Shown here piece by piece: positions 1-6,460 of a DNA stretch of 17,156 nt. The position numbers and the translations under genes are program-made. The notes beneath the pieces are model-generated. The model saw only the letters and a program-made list of their open reading frames with translations. It did not search any database and was not told where the DNA came from. Origin of the DNA: Patulibacter sp050252545 (GTDB lineage: Bacteria > Actinomycetota > Thermoleophilia > Solirubrobacterales > Solirubrobacteraceae); NCBI GenBank assembly GCA_050252545.1, contig JBFWKS010000054.1, positions 1 through 17,156 of the forward strand, read 5' to 3'. Numbering within the stretch: position 1 is the first letter of the stretch; every line of letters begins with the position of its first letter.

Positions 1-1284
1 CGCGTCGGGATCACGGGTCGGGCCGCCCAGGCCGGCGGTCCCTGGCAGCCCCGCCGTCGCCCCTCCTGCGGCCGCGGCCTCGCGGTCGAGCGCGCGCCGT
101 TCGGCCAGCTCGTTGAGCCGCAGCGCCAGCCGCTCGGCCGAGCGGCGCGAGTTGACGAAGACGATCGTCGATCGGTGCTCCTCGACCAGATCGAGGATCT
201 CCGGGTACATCGCCGGCCAGATCGAGTTGCGCGTGGCCTCGCCGCCGGTGACCGGCTCCAGCGGGTCGGGCTCGGGCGGGGGCGAACGGGTGCCGTCGGT
301 CCCGTGGCCGGCGTCGGTCCCGGTCCGGGCCACCACATCGTCGCCCGCCGCCGGGGGGCCGGGTGACCCGCCGACCGGGGCGACGACGGAGTCCAGCTCG
401 ACCATCGACTCGACCGGGACCTGGATCCGCAGGTCCATCTGCTTGCGCTCGCCGGTGTCGACGATCCGACAGCGGCGCCGCGGACCGACGAGGAACCGGC
501 CGATCTCCTCCAGCGGGTTCTGGGTCGCCGACAGCCCGATCCGCTGGACGTCCTCGCCCGCCCACGACCCGGCGAACCCGCCTTCCGGCAGCAGCGGCGG
601 ACCGTCGCCGTCCGCCAGCTCGCCGCGCCACGCCCGCCGCCGCAGGTCCGCCAGCCGTTCCAGGGTCAGCGCCAGGTGCGTCCCGCGCTTGGTGCCCGCG
701 ACGGCGTGGATCTCGTCGACGATCACCGTCTCGACCCCCGACAGGATCTGCCGGGCGCCCGAGGTGAGCATGAGGTACAGCGACTCGGGCGTCGTGATGA
801 GGACGTCGGGCGGCTTGCGCCGCATCGCCTGCCGCTCCCGCTGCGGGGTGTCGCCGGTGCGCAGCGCGACGTGGATGTCGGGAGCGGCCGGGTGATCGGC
901 CGTCGGACGGTCCGCCCCCTCGGCTCGCTCCGCCGTTCCGCTGCCGGGCGACCCACCGGGCGGCGCGCCTTCCGTCGCCCCGCCGACCGCGATCCCCCGC
1001 AGCGGCGCGCGCAGGTTGCGCTCGACGTCGTGGCTCAGCGCCTTCAGCGGCGAGACGTACAGCAGCCGCACGCGCCGCTCGCCGTCGGGCAGCGGCGCGG
1101 CGGCCAGTCGGTCCAGCCCCCAGAGGAACGCCGCCAGGGTCTTGCCCGACCCGGTCGGGGCGGAGATCAGGACGTGCTCGCCGGCGGAGATCAGCGGCCA
1201 CGCCTGCTCCTGGACCGCCGTCGGCGCGGCGAACGCCCGAACGAACCAGTCACGGACCCGGGGAGTGAAGGCGTCGAGGGCCAC
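1..1284 (-). CDS. lhr: Lhr-type large ATP-dependent DNA helicase, N-terminal 428 residues (3' end beyond window)
   Basis: This is the N-terminal part of an Lhr-family superfamily 2 helicase, an ATP-driven DNA translocase linked to repair of damaged DNA in actinobacteria. The frame stays open to the left edge. Visible motifs in order are a Q-motif-like FAAPTAVQEQAWP (residues 18-30), Walker A APTGSGKT (42-49), motif Ia YVSPLKAL (76-83), TTPESLYLML (164-173), DEIH (190-193), SATQNPLEEIGRFL (252-265), and motif IV STIVFVNSRRSAERLA (372-387). The conserved NSIWPAMYPEI element is at 353-363. The GTG start is fixed by an in-frame TGA six bases upstream and matches the usual Lhr N-terminus. Mycobacterial Lhr is about 1500 residues, so roughly two thirds lie outside the window. 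Gly/Pro/Asp-rich inserts at about 101-136, 302-350 and 403-425 separate core motifs. A perfect SOS-box-like palindrome lies just upstream. Confidence 0.93.
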   Translation of the reverse strand, partial: MALDAFTPRVRDWFVRAFAAPTAVQEQAWPLISAGEHVLISAPTGSGKTLAAFLWGLDRLAAAPLPDGERRVRLLYVSPLKALSHDVERNLRAPLRGIAVGGATEGAPPGGSPGSGTAERAEGADRPTADHPAAPDIHVALRTGDTPQRERQAMRRKPPDVLITTPESLYLMLTSGARQILSGVETVIVDEIHAVAGTKRGTHLALTLERLADLRRRAWRGELADGDGPPLLPEGGFAGSWAGEDVQRIGLSATQNPLEEIGRFLVGPRRRCRIVDTGERKQMDLRIQVPVESMVELDSVVAPVGGSPGPPAAGDDVVARTGTDAGHGTDGTRSPPPEPDPLEPVTGGEATRNSIWPAMYPEILDLVEEHRSTIVFVNSRRSAERLALRLNELAERRALDREAAAAGGATAGLPGTAGLGGPTRDPDA

Positions 1285-1293
1285 GGCTCACCG

Positions 1294-1299
1294 ACCTTA
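1294..1299 (-). promoter_or_regulatory. Putative -10 hexamer (TAAGGT) of lhr
   Basis: Read on the minus strand, TAAGGT fits the TANNNT actinobacterial -10 pattern and ends 9 nt before the GTG start of lhr. Transcription would start at or within a few bases of the start codon. The palindrome at 1306-1319 would cover the -35/spacer zone. No good -35 hexamer is visible. Confidence 0.45.
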
Positions 1300-1305
1300 C
1301 GGGAG

Positions 1306-1319
1306 CGAACAGACGTTCG
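1306..1319. promoter_or_regulatory. LexA/SOS-box-like operator upstream of lhr
   Basis: The sequence CGAAC-AGAC-GTTCG is a perfect 5-bp inverted repeat with a 4-bp spacer. It matches every defined position of the Gram-positive/actinobacterial LexA box CGAACRNRYGTTCG, and one flank extends to GTTCGA. It begins 22 bp upstream of the lhr GTG and 7 bp upstream of the putative -10, where a bound LexA dimer would block RNA polymerase. The match is seen directly; LexA control of lhr is inferred. Confidence 0.75.
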
Positions 1320-1363
1320 AGCGCCCGGCGGGGTTCGACGTGGGCCCGGCTCCTCGCTGCCGA

Positions 1364-1924
1364 TCAGGCGGCGACCGGCGTCCCGACCGCGTCGGCCAGC
1401 GCCCGCACCGCGTCGGAGACCTGCCCGACGACCTCGGCGTCGTCGGCCGGATGGATCTCGGCGAAGCGCACGACCGACTCCGGGACCGCGACCTTGACGG
1501 TGTCGACGACCGCACCACCGGCGATGCCCAGGGCCTTGCGGGCCTCGTCCTGCGCCCACACGCCGCCGTACTGACCGAAGGCGGTGCCGATCACCGCGAC
1601 CGGCTTGTCCTGGATGGCGCCCTGACCGTACGGTCGCGACAGCCAGTCGATGGCGTCCTTGAGCGCCCCCGGGATCGTGCCGTTGAACTCGGGCGTGGCG
1701 ATGAGGACCGCGTCGACGCCGGCCACGGCGTCGCGCAGCGCGACCGCGGCGGCGGGGACGTCCCCTCCGTCGACGTCCTCGTTGTAGTGAGGGACGTCGG
1801 CGAGACCCTCGAACAGACGCAGCTCGACGCCGTCGGGGGCGTTGGCGGCCGCCACCTCGAGGACCTGACGGTTGTGGGATGCGGCACGGAGGCTGCCGGG
1901 GATGCCGAGGATGGTGACGGTCAT
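1364..1924 (-). CDS. NADPH-dependent FMN reductase / quinone reductase family flavoprotein
   Basis: This 186-residue single-domain protein has a flavodoxin-like fold and belongs to the NADPH-dependent FMN reductase family, which covers azoreductases, quinone reductases and chromate-reductase-like enzymes. These soluble proteins bind FMN and transfer electrons from NAD(P)H to quinones or other acceptors. The FMN phosphate-binding loop GSLRAASHNR is at residues 10-19, and the isoalloxazine-contacting TPEFNGTIPGALKDAIDW is at 77-94. Length is normal for the family. The ATG is preceded by a Shine-Dalgarno AAAGG (1931-1935) six bases away and an untranslated leader of roughly 70 nt. A TetR gene diverges from it, and two near-identical palindromes lie between them. 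This suggests the regulator controls the enzyme in response to an electrophile, quinone or drug. The actual substrate cannot be read from sequence. Confidence 0.9.
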   Translation of the reverse strand: MTVTILGIPGSLRAASHNRQVLEVAAANAPDGVELRLFEGLADVPHYNEDVDGGDVPAAAVALRDAVAGVDAVLIATPEFNGTIPGALKDAIDWLSRPYGQGAIQDKPVAVIGTAFGQYGGVWAQDEARKALGIAGGAVVDTVKVAVPESVVRFAEIHPADDAEVVGQVSDAVRALADAVGTPVAA

Positions 1925-1989
1925 GAGAGGCCTTTCGCGGGGGTGTGGGCGAGGACGCCCGGGCGGCGGGCCCGAACGACGCGATGAAC

Positions 1990-2003
1990 CGGACCAAGGT
2001 CCG
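1990..2003. promoter_or_regulatory. Putative TetR operator 1, over the FMN reductase start of transcription
   Basis: CGGACC-AA-GGTCCG is a perfect 6-bp inverted repeat with a 2-bp centre. It repeats, with one terminal base changed, at 2028-2039 in the same divergent intergenic region. A TAATAC hexamer on the minus strand (2008 to 2003) would put the FMN reductase transcription start inside this palindrome, so a bound repressor would block it. Confidence 0.7.
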
Positions 2004-2008
2004 TATTA
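2003..2008 (-). promoter_or_regulatory. Putative -10 (TAATAC) of the FMN reductase gene
   Basis: The minus-strand hexamer TAATAC lies about 78 bp before the ATG and touches operator 1. No convincing -35 is visible at the usual spacing. It is the most AT-rich hexamer in the intergenic region on this strand. Confidence 0.4.
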
Positions 2009-2027
2009 AGAGGTGTATCACACAATC

Positions 2028-2039
2028 GGACCACGGTCC
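2028..2039. promoter_or_regulatory. Putative TetR operator 2, at the tetR promoter
   Basis: GGACC-AC-GGTCC is a perfect 5-bp inverted repeat centred 37 bp from operator 1 and built from the same half-site. It sits where the -35 region of the tetR promoter should be (the -10 is at 2058-2063), which fits negative autoregulation. Confidence 0.68.
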
Positions 2040-2057
2040 ATTTGCGGCATCGTGGGC

Positions 2058-2063
2058 TATGAT
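2058..2063 (+). promoter_or_regulatory. Putative -10 (TATGAT) of tetR, leaderless configuration
   Basis: TATGAT is one mismatch from TATAAT and ends exactly 6 nt before the in-frame GTG at 2070. No Shine-Dalgarno sequence is seen between them. The transcript would therefore begin at the start codon. Confidence 0.55.
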
Positions 2064-2069
2064 CGGTGC

Positions 2070-2714
2070 GTGGCGCCCTCTCGCACATCCCCGCTGACCG
2101 TGTTGCCGGCGACGTCACTCCCGATGGCCGGACCGGCGGGCGGTCCCGGGACGGAGCGCGCCGACGCTGCCCGCAACCGGCGGCGCCTGCTCGAGGAGGC
2201 ACGCCGCCTCGTGGCCGAGCAGGGGATCGACGGCATGACGATGGAGGCGGTCGCCTGCGCCGCCCAGGTCGGCAAGGGCACGGTCTTCCGTCGCTTCGGC
2301 GACCGCACCGGACTGATCCGGGCGCTGCTGAACCACACCGAGTCCGACCTGCAGGACCGGTTCCTCACGGGTCCGCCGCCGCTGGGGCCCGGCGCCGATC
2401 CCCGGGAGCGGCTCGTCGCGTTCGGCCATGCCCGGCTCGACGTCGTCCTGCTGCACGGCGACCTGCTGCGCGCCGCGGACGCCGACGACCGCGACCGCTA
2501 CGTGCATCCCAGCCGCACCGCGAGCGCCACCCACGTCGCGCTGCTGCTGCGGGATATCGGCGTCGACGGCGACGTCCCGCTGCTCACCGAGGCGCTGCTG
2601 GGCACGCTCGACGCCGGCCTCGTCGTGCACCAGCACCGGACGCTGGGCATGCCGGTCGAGCGCCTGCGTCAGGGCTGGTCGGACCTCGTCGCGCGGCTCA
2701 CCCGGGCTGCCTGA
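2070..2714 (+). CDS. TetR/AcrR-family transcriptional regulator
   Basis: This 214-residue one-component repressor has an N-terminal TetR helix-turn-helix at about residues 30-85: ARNRRRLLEEARRLVAEQG, then MTMEAVACAAQVGKGTVFRRFGDRTGLIRALL. The rest is a helical ligand-binding and dimerisation domain without a recognisable ligand signature. The GTG at 2070 was chosen because a -10-like TATGAT ends 6 nt before it. The earlier in-frame GTG at 2013 falls between the operators and is implausible. An ATG at 2124 is an alternative that would remove an 18-residue disordered N-terminus. It diverges from the FMN reductase gene, and the two GGACC-N2-GGTCC palindromes between them are its likely operators. 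Function as the local repressor is inferred from layout. Confidence 0.88.
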   Translation: MAPSRTSPLTVLPATSLPMAGPAGGPGTERADAARNRRRLLEEARRLVAEQGIDGMTMEAVACAAQVGKGTVFRRFGDRTGLIRALLNHTESDLQDRFLTGPPPLGPGADPRERLVAFGHARLDVVLLHGDLLRAADADDRDRYVHPSRTASATHVALLLRDIGVDGDVPLLTEALLGTLDAGLVVHQHRTLGMPVERLRQGWSDLVARLTRAA

Positions 2715-2788
2715 CCGCGACGCGCGAACGCGACCCTGGACCGCAGCCCGAGGTCATCGCACGCCTCGCGGGTCCCGCGACGCCGATC

Positions 2789-2806
2789 GACCGGGCGCGC
2801 CCGGTC
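2789..2806 (+). terminator. Perfect 18-bp palindrome after tetR
   Basis: GACCGGGCG/CGCCCGGTC is a perfect self-complementary palindrome 75 bp after the tetR stop. It is followed by a second 7-bp GC hairpin (GGGCGAG-CCG-CTCGCCC, 2812-2828). Neither has a T-tract, as is common for terminators in very GC-rich actinobacteria. The pair separates tetR from the serine hydrolase promoter. Confidence 0.5.
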
Positions 2807-2860
2807 CCTGGGGGCGAGCCGCTCGCCCGCCCGGGGGTCGCCCACCCCCCATCACGGCGC

Positions 2861-2866
2861 TACCCT
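2861..2866 (+). promoter_or_regulatory. Putative -10 (TACCCT) of the serine hydrolase gene, leaderless
   Basis: TACCCT ends exactly 6 nt before the ATG at 2873. No Shine-Dalgarno sequence lies between. The same hexamer occurs before rmlB and rmlA in this window. Confidence 0.55.
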
Positions 2867-2872
2867 CGCGCA

Positions 2873-3955
2873 ATGCGATCGCCCGCCTCCACCCGCCGGG
2901 TCCTGCTCGTAGCCGGGCTCGTCGCCCTGCTCGTGGCCGCGTTCGCGATCGGGTCGGCCACGCGCGACGACGACCCGCAGGAGCAGGCGTCGACCGGGCC
3001 GGCCGCCGTCACCCCGAACGGCGAGCCGCCCACGACGTACACCTACACCGATCCGGACGCCGAGCCCGAGGTTCCGGCCGGCACGCCGGAGGACGATCCC
3101 GACACCGCGGCGCCGACGACCACCGCCGGGAAGCCGTCGACCGCACGCAGCGGCTCCCCCCGCCGGACCCTGCAACGCGCCGCCGACGCGGCCGCGAAGG
3201 CGGGGGGGTCGGGAACCGGCGTCGCGGTCGGGACGCTCGGTCCGGGCACGGTCGTGCAGGCAGGGAGCCTGCAGACGACCCACGCCTGGAGCACGTCGAA
3301 GCCCGCCGTGCTGGCGGCGGTGCTGCGCGCCAGGCGATCTGGTCGCCTCGGAGGCTCGCGCAGCCCGACGAGCCAGGAGCGGACGTGGGCACGACGTGCG
3401 CTGACCGCGTCGGACAACGCCGCGGCGATCTCGCTGTTCGGCGAGCTCGAGGGCCGGTTCGGTGGGGTCGACGGCGCGTCGCGTGAGGTCGAGACGGCCC
3501 TGCGCGCCGGTGCGGGCAAGGCGATCCGCGTCAACCGCGAGCGCCGCGAGTCGTTCACGACGTTCGGCCAGACCAGCCTGCGCCTGACCGACGGGGTGCG
3601 GTTCTACGGCGGACTCGCCGGCAGTTGCGTGCTGTCCAACGCCGACACGCGGTTCGTCGTCGGCCTGATGCGCGACGTCGACGGATCGCAGCGGTGGGGC
3701 CTCGGGTCGCCGCCGTGGGACGCCAAGGTCGGGTTCAAGGGCGGTTGGGGGCCCGAGTCCGGGGGTCGCTACGTCGCCGTCCAGTACGGCGTGCTCCGTA
3801 AGGGCTCCAACGGCATCGTCGTGGCGATCGCCGCCCAGGCGGACGGCGGACTCGAGGCCGTCACGCCGCGGCTCACCTCGATGGCGAAGGCGCTGGAGCG
3901 CGCACTGCCGGCGTCCCGCTGGCCCGCGATGCCCAAGACCTGCCCCGAGATCTGA
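2873..3955 (+). CDS. Membrane-anchored class A beta-lactamase-like serine hydrolase
   Basis: This is a 360-residue exported protein of the class A beta-lactamase / penicillin-binding-protein-like serine hydrolase superfamily. Residues 9-27 form an uncleaved-looking hydrophobic anchor after a basic N-terminus. Residues 30-100 are a disordered Pro/Thr/Asp-rich linker. The catalytic module follows with motif 1 STSK (S140, K143), motif 2 SDN (180-182) and motif 3 KGG (289-291), in the correct order and spacing. I do not recognise the omega-loop ExxLN with its deacylating glutamate, so true beta-lactamase activity is doubtful; a peptidoglycan-related or non-hydrolytic penicillin-binding role is possible. 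The ATG at 2873 is supported by the signal anchor and by TACCCT six bases upstream. It converges with the uracil glycosylase gene, with only 28 bp between the stops. The substrate is unknown. Confidence 0.82.
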   Translation: MRSPASTRRVLLVAGLVALLVAAFAIGSATRDDDPQEQASTGPAAVTPNGEPPTTYTYTDPDAEPEVPAGTPEDDPDTAAPTTTAGKPSTARSGSPRRTLQRAADAAAKAGGSGTGVAVGTLGPGTVVQAGSLQTTHAWSTSKPAVLAAVLRARRSGRLGGSRSPTSQERTWARRALTASDNAAAISLFGELEGRFGGVDGASREVETALRAGAGKAIRVNRERRESFTTFGQTSLRLTDGVRFYGGLAGSCVLSNADTRFVVGLMRDVDGSQRWGLGSPPWDAKVGFKGGWGPESGGRYVAVQYGVLRKGSNGIVVAIAAQADGGLEAVTPRLTSMAKALERALPASRWPAMPKTCPEI

Positions 3956-3983
3956 GCGCGGTCGGCTCCACGCCCGTCCGGCG

Positions 3984-4685
3984 TCAGGGTGCCCCGAGCC
4001 GTGCCATCTCCCGTGCCCGGAGCAGGACGTCGTCGAGCATCGGCGGGGTGAGCCGGCCGGTGAACGTGTTGTGCTGGCTCGGGTGGAACGTGCCGATCAG
4101 GCGGTACCGACCGATGCGCGCCTCGGCACCGTGGCCGAACTTCGGTCGCGGCCGCGGGACATCGGTGCCGTGCGCCGCGAGCAGGCGCAGCGCGCCGTTC
4201 CAGGCGAATGCGCCCAGGCAGACGAGGGTGTCCACGGCGGGCAGCAGATCGAGCTCGGCGACGGTCCACGGCAGGCAGGTGTCGCGCTCCTCGGTCGTCG
4301 GCTTGTTGGCCGGCGGAGCACAACGGACGATGGCGGTGATCCAGCACTCGTTCAGGCGCAGGCCGTCCCCGGGATGGATCGACGTCGGCTGGTTGGCGAA
4401 TCCCGTCCGGTGCAGCGCCGCGTAGAGGAAGTCGCCCGACCGGTCCCCGGTGAACATCCGGCCGGTGCGGTTGGCGCCGTGCGCGGCGGGCGCCAGGCCG
4501 ACGATGAGGACCCGGGCCCCTGGGTCGCCGAGGCCGCGGACCGGTCGTCCCCAGTACTCCTCGTCACGGAACGCGGCCCGCTTGACGATCGCGACCTCCT
4601 CGCGCCAGGCCACGAGGCGCGGACATGCGGTGCAGGCCGCGACCGCGCGCTGGTGGGCGTCGAGCGCTGCGGAGGCCGGATCCAC
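3984..4685 (-). CDS. Uracil-DNA glycosylase, family 5 (UDGb type), 4Fe-4S
   Basis: This 233-residue base-excision-repair glycosylase removes uracil, and in this family often other deaminated bases, from DNA. The family signature GLAPAAHGANRTGRMFTGD spans residues 63-81. Iron-sulfur ligands are C18 and C21 (CTACPRL), C122 (RCAPPANKPT) and C137. The catalytic-site motif HPSQHN is at 201-206. Motif 1 has alanine in place of the activating acidic residue of family 4, as is characteristic of UDGb. A longer reading from 4778 is open but would overlap the divergent lipoprotein gene by 68 bp and lacks conserved sequence. The GTG at 4685 lies 7 nt after a TACCGT -10 and is the better start. The promoter is shared symmetrically with the lipoprotein gene at 4711. 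Confidence 0.92.
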   Translation of the reverse strand: MDPASAALDAHQRAVAACTACPRLVAWREEVAIVKRAAFRDEEYWGRPVRGLGDPGARVLIVGLAPAAHGANRTGRMFTGDRSGDFLYAALHRTGFANQPTSIHPGDGLRLNECWITAIVRCAPPANKPTTEERDTCLPWTVAELDLLPAVDTLVCLGAFAWNGALRLLAAHGTDVPRPRPKFGHGAEARIGRYRLIGTFHPSQHNTFTGRLTPPMLDDVLLRAREMARLGAP

Positions 4686-4692
4686 CGGGGCT

Positions 4693-4702
4693 ACGGTACC
4701 GT
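4693..4702. promoter_or_regulatory. Symmetric bidirectional -10 element (ACGGTACCGT)
   Basis: This 10-bp sequence is a perfect palindrome that presents TACCGT on both strands (plus 4697-4702, minus 4698-4693), overlapping by the central TA. On the plus strand the hexamer ends 8 nt before the lipoprotein GTG (4711). On the minus strand it ends 7 nt before the glycosylase GTG (4685). Only 25 bp separates the two coding regions, so one element must serve both genes and both transcripts should be leaderless. Confidence 0.7.
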
Positions 4703-4710
4703 TCGCTCCC

Positions 4711-5184
4711 GTGACCCCCGCCGCTCTCCGCCCCGCGCTCTGGGCCGCCACCGTCGCCGTCGCCACGCTCGCCATCACCGGCTGCGCCGCTCAGACCGGC
4801 GTGGACGAGAAGGAGTTCACCGGTGAGAAGGGCCGCGTCGCCGCGACCGTCCGGGCCCTGGACGACGCTGCGATCGACGAGCGCGATGACGACAACGGCG
4901 CCGGCAAGGTCTGTCGGGAGCTGCTGTCCAAGCGGCTGCTCGAGAAGCTCGGCACCGGGGACGCCTGCCTGACGACGGTCCGCAAGGCGCTGCGGGACGG
5001 CGACCCCGTCGTCCTCGACATCCAGACGATCGACCTCGCACCGGGAGCCAAGGAGGCGACCGTCAAGGGCGAGATCAAGGTGGCGAACGACTCCAAGCGG
5101 ATCGACACGGTCGAGCTCGTGCTCGAGAGTCGCACGTGGAAGGTCGACTCGACCACCGTCGGCCGGCCGATCAAGGACAGCTGA
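4711..5184 (+). CDS. Small secreted lipoprotein, unknown function
   Basis: This 157-residue predicted lipoprotein has a hydrophobic signal peptide (residues about 7-21) ending in the lipobox ITGC, with lipidated C25. The mature part is acidic near residues 50-62. It holds two further cysteines (C68, C86) that could form a disulfide, then alternating beta-type segments (about 98-150) ending in TWKVDS. The overall pattern of helices followed by a beta-sheet with CREL and ACLTTV elements is reminiscent of NTF2/SnoaL-like actinobacterial lipoproteins, but this is only an impression. The GTG start at 4711 is favoured by the TACCGT hexamer 8 nt upstream and the complete signal peptide. It is divergent from the uracil glycosylase gene through a symmetric promoter. 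No function can be assigned. Confidence 0.8.
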   Translation: MTPAALRPALWAATVAVATLAITGCAAQTGVDEKEFTGEKGRVAATVRALDDAAIDERDDDNGAGKVCRELLSKRLLEKLGTGDACLTTVRKALRDGDPVVLDIQTIDLAPGAKEATVKGEIKVANDSKRIDTVELVLESRTWKVDSTTVGRPIKDS

Positions 5185-5191
5185 CCCTCGC

Positions 5192-5210
5192 GCGGCCCGC
5201 ATCGGGCCGC
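5192..5210 (+). terminator. GC hairpin after the lipoprotein gene
   Basis: GCGGCCCG-CAT-CGGGCCGC is a perfect 8-bp stem with a 3-nt loop, starting 8 nt after the lipoprotein stop codon. There is no T-tract. Its position and strength make it the likely terminator. Confidence 0.65.
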
Positions 5211-5266
5211 ACGCACGTCACCGCCGGGCGCCGGGCGTGTCCGACCCGCTGGCGTGCGTGCTCCGT

Positions 5267-5280
5267 CGGCGGATCCGCCG
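5267..5280 (-). terminator. Perfect 14-bp palindrome downstream of rmlB
   Basis: CGGCGGATCCGCCG is self-complementary and lies 46 bp beyond the rmlB stop, in the 141-bp gap between the convergent lipoprotein and rmlB genes. It may terminate rmlB transcription. The rest of this gap shows nothing else I can name. Confidence 0.4.
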
Positions 5281-5325
5281 GGCGTACCCGCGCACCGGGC
5301 CCCGCGGACCGGCCACCGCTGCCGC

Positions 5326-6336
5326 TCAGACCCCCGCGGGCGCGAAGTCCGGCTCGCGGCCGTAGACGCGACGGTAGTAGCCGCGGTACTCGTCGGTGTC
5401 GACGAGGGGCCGCCACCAGTGCGGATGATCGAGGTACCAGTTGACGGTCGACTCCAGGCCGCCGTCGTCGAAGTCCATCCGCGGCGCCCAGCCGGACACG
5501 GCCCGCAGCTTGTCGGAGGCGAGCGCGTAACGGAAGTCGTGACCGAGCCGATCCTCGACGTGCTTGATCTGCGCCTCCGACGCGCCGGTCAGCGCGAGGA
5601 TCCGGCGGACGACGTCGATGTTGAGCTTCTCCTTGGCCCCACCCACGTTGTACGCCTGACCGGCCGCCCCGTGGAGGAGCGTGGCGTGGATGCCGGAAGC
5701 GAAGTCGTCGACGTGCAGCCAGGTGCGGATCTGACGCCCGTTGCCGTAGACCGGCAGCGGGCCACCGTGCGCGGCGTTGAGCGTCATCACGGGGATGAGC
5801 TTCTCGGGGAACTGCCGCGGGCCGTAGCAGTTGGATCCGCGGGCGATCACGACGTCCTGCCCGTAGGTGTGGTGCGACGCGAGCACCATCAGGTCGGCCC
5901 CGGCCTTCGACGCGCTGTACGGCGACGACGGCTCGAGCGGGTGCTCCTCGGTGAACGCGCCCTCGCGGATCGACCCGTACACCTCGTCGGTGGAGACCTG
6001 GAGGAAGCGGACGTCGCGTCCGCGGGCCTCCTCGACGAGCGTGAACGTCCCGAGGCTGTTGGTCAGGACGAACGCCTGGCCGTCGAGGATCGACCGGTCG
6101 ACGTGGGTCTCGGCCGCGAAGTTCACGATCGCGTCGACACCGGCCGCCGCCTGCTTGACGGCGCGCGGGTCCTCGATCCGGCCGATGACGAGCTCGACGT
6201 CGAGCCCGTCGACGTTCTCCTCGCGTCCGGCGTAGGTCAGCGCGTCGAGCACGCGGACTTCGTCACCGGCGGCGACGCGCTGGTGGACGAAGGCCGAGCC
6301 GATGAACCCGGCACCGCCGCAGACGAGGAGCTTCAT
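5326..6336 (-). CDS. rmlB: dTDP-glucose 4,6-dehydratase
   Basis: This 336-residue enzyme of the extended short-chain dehydrogenase family converts dTDP-glucose to dTDP-4-keto-6-deoxyglucose, the second step to dTDP-L-rhamnose. The NAD-binding GGAGFIGS is at residues 7-14. The diagnostic RmlB sequence STDEVYG is at 115-121, with catalytic T116, D117 and E118. The active-site Y140-SAS-K144 follows, then SNCYGPRQFPEKLIP and TWLHVDD in the C-terminal sugar-nucleotide domain. Length is typical. The reading frame extends upstream, but MKLLVCGGAGFIG marks the true ATG at 6336, with a TACCCT -10 seven bases before it and no ribosome site. It is on the same strand as rmlD and rmlA but separated from them by the Ig-repeat and membrane protein genes, and it has its own promoter. 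Confidence 0.95.
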   Translation of the reverse strand: MKLLVCGGAGFIGSAFVHQRVAAGDEVRVLDALTYAGREENVDGLDVELVIGRIEDPRAVKQAAAGVDAIVNFAAETHVDRSILDGQAFVLTNSLGTFTLVEEARGRDVRFLQVSTDEVYGSIREGAFTEEHPLEPSSPYSASKAGADLMVLASHHTYGQDVVIARGSNCYGPRQFPEKLIPVMTLNAAHGGPLPVYGNGRQIRTWLHVDDFASGIHATLLHGAAGQAYNVGGAKEKLNIDVVRRILALTGASEAQIKHVEDRLGHDFRYALASDKLRAVSGWAPRMDFDDGGLESTVNWYLDHPHWWRPLVDTDEYRGYYRRVYGREPDFAPAGV

Positions 6337-6343
6337 ACCGTCG

Positions 6344-6349
6344 AGGGTA
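6344..6349 (-). promoter_or_regulatory. Putative -10 (TACCCT) of rmlB, leaderless
   Basis: The minus-strand hexamer TACCCT, inside GGGTACCC, ends 7 nt before the rmlB ATG. No Shine-Dalgarno sequence is present between them and no -35 is obvious. Confidence 0.55.
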
Positions 6350-6460
6350 CCCGGACCGACCCGTACCGGACCAGCTGGCCGGGCGCGGGGCGGGACCGGC
6401 ACCGTGCGATCCTGCGACGGGCCTGGGTCGACGAGGCCGCGCGGCGTCGATCCGGCCACC

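Noticed and set aside
1285..1299. A PafBC-type promoter (GTCGGTG core) before lhr
   Set aside because: GTCGGTG is present on the minus strand, but it overlaps and runs past the putative -10 rather than preceding a TANNNT at the right distance. It is not a credible match.
2013..2069. Upstream GTG start for the TetR gene at 2013
   Set aside because: It would place the coding start between the two operators and upstream of the TATGAT -10. The added residues are not TetR-like.
4686..4778. Upstream extension of the uracil glycosylase to an ATG at 4778
   Set aside because: It would overlap the divergent lipoprotein signal-peptide region, adds Ala/Thr-rich non-conserved sequence, and sits upstream of the well-placed TACCGT -10. 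GTG 4685 fits better.
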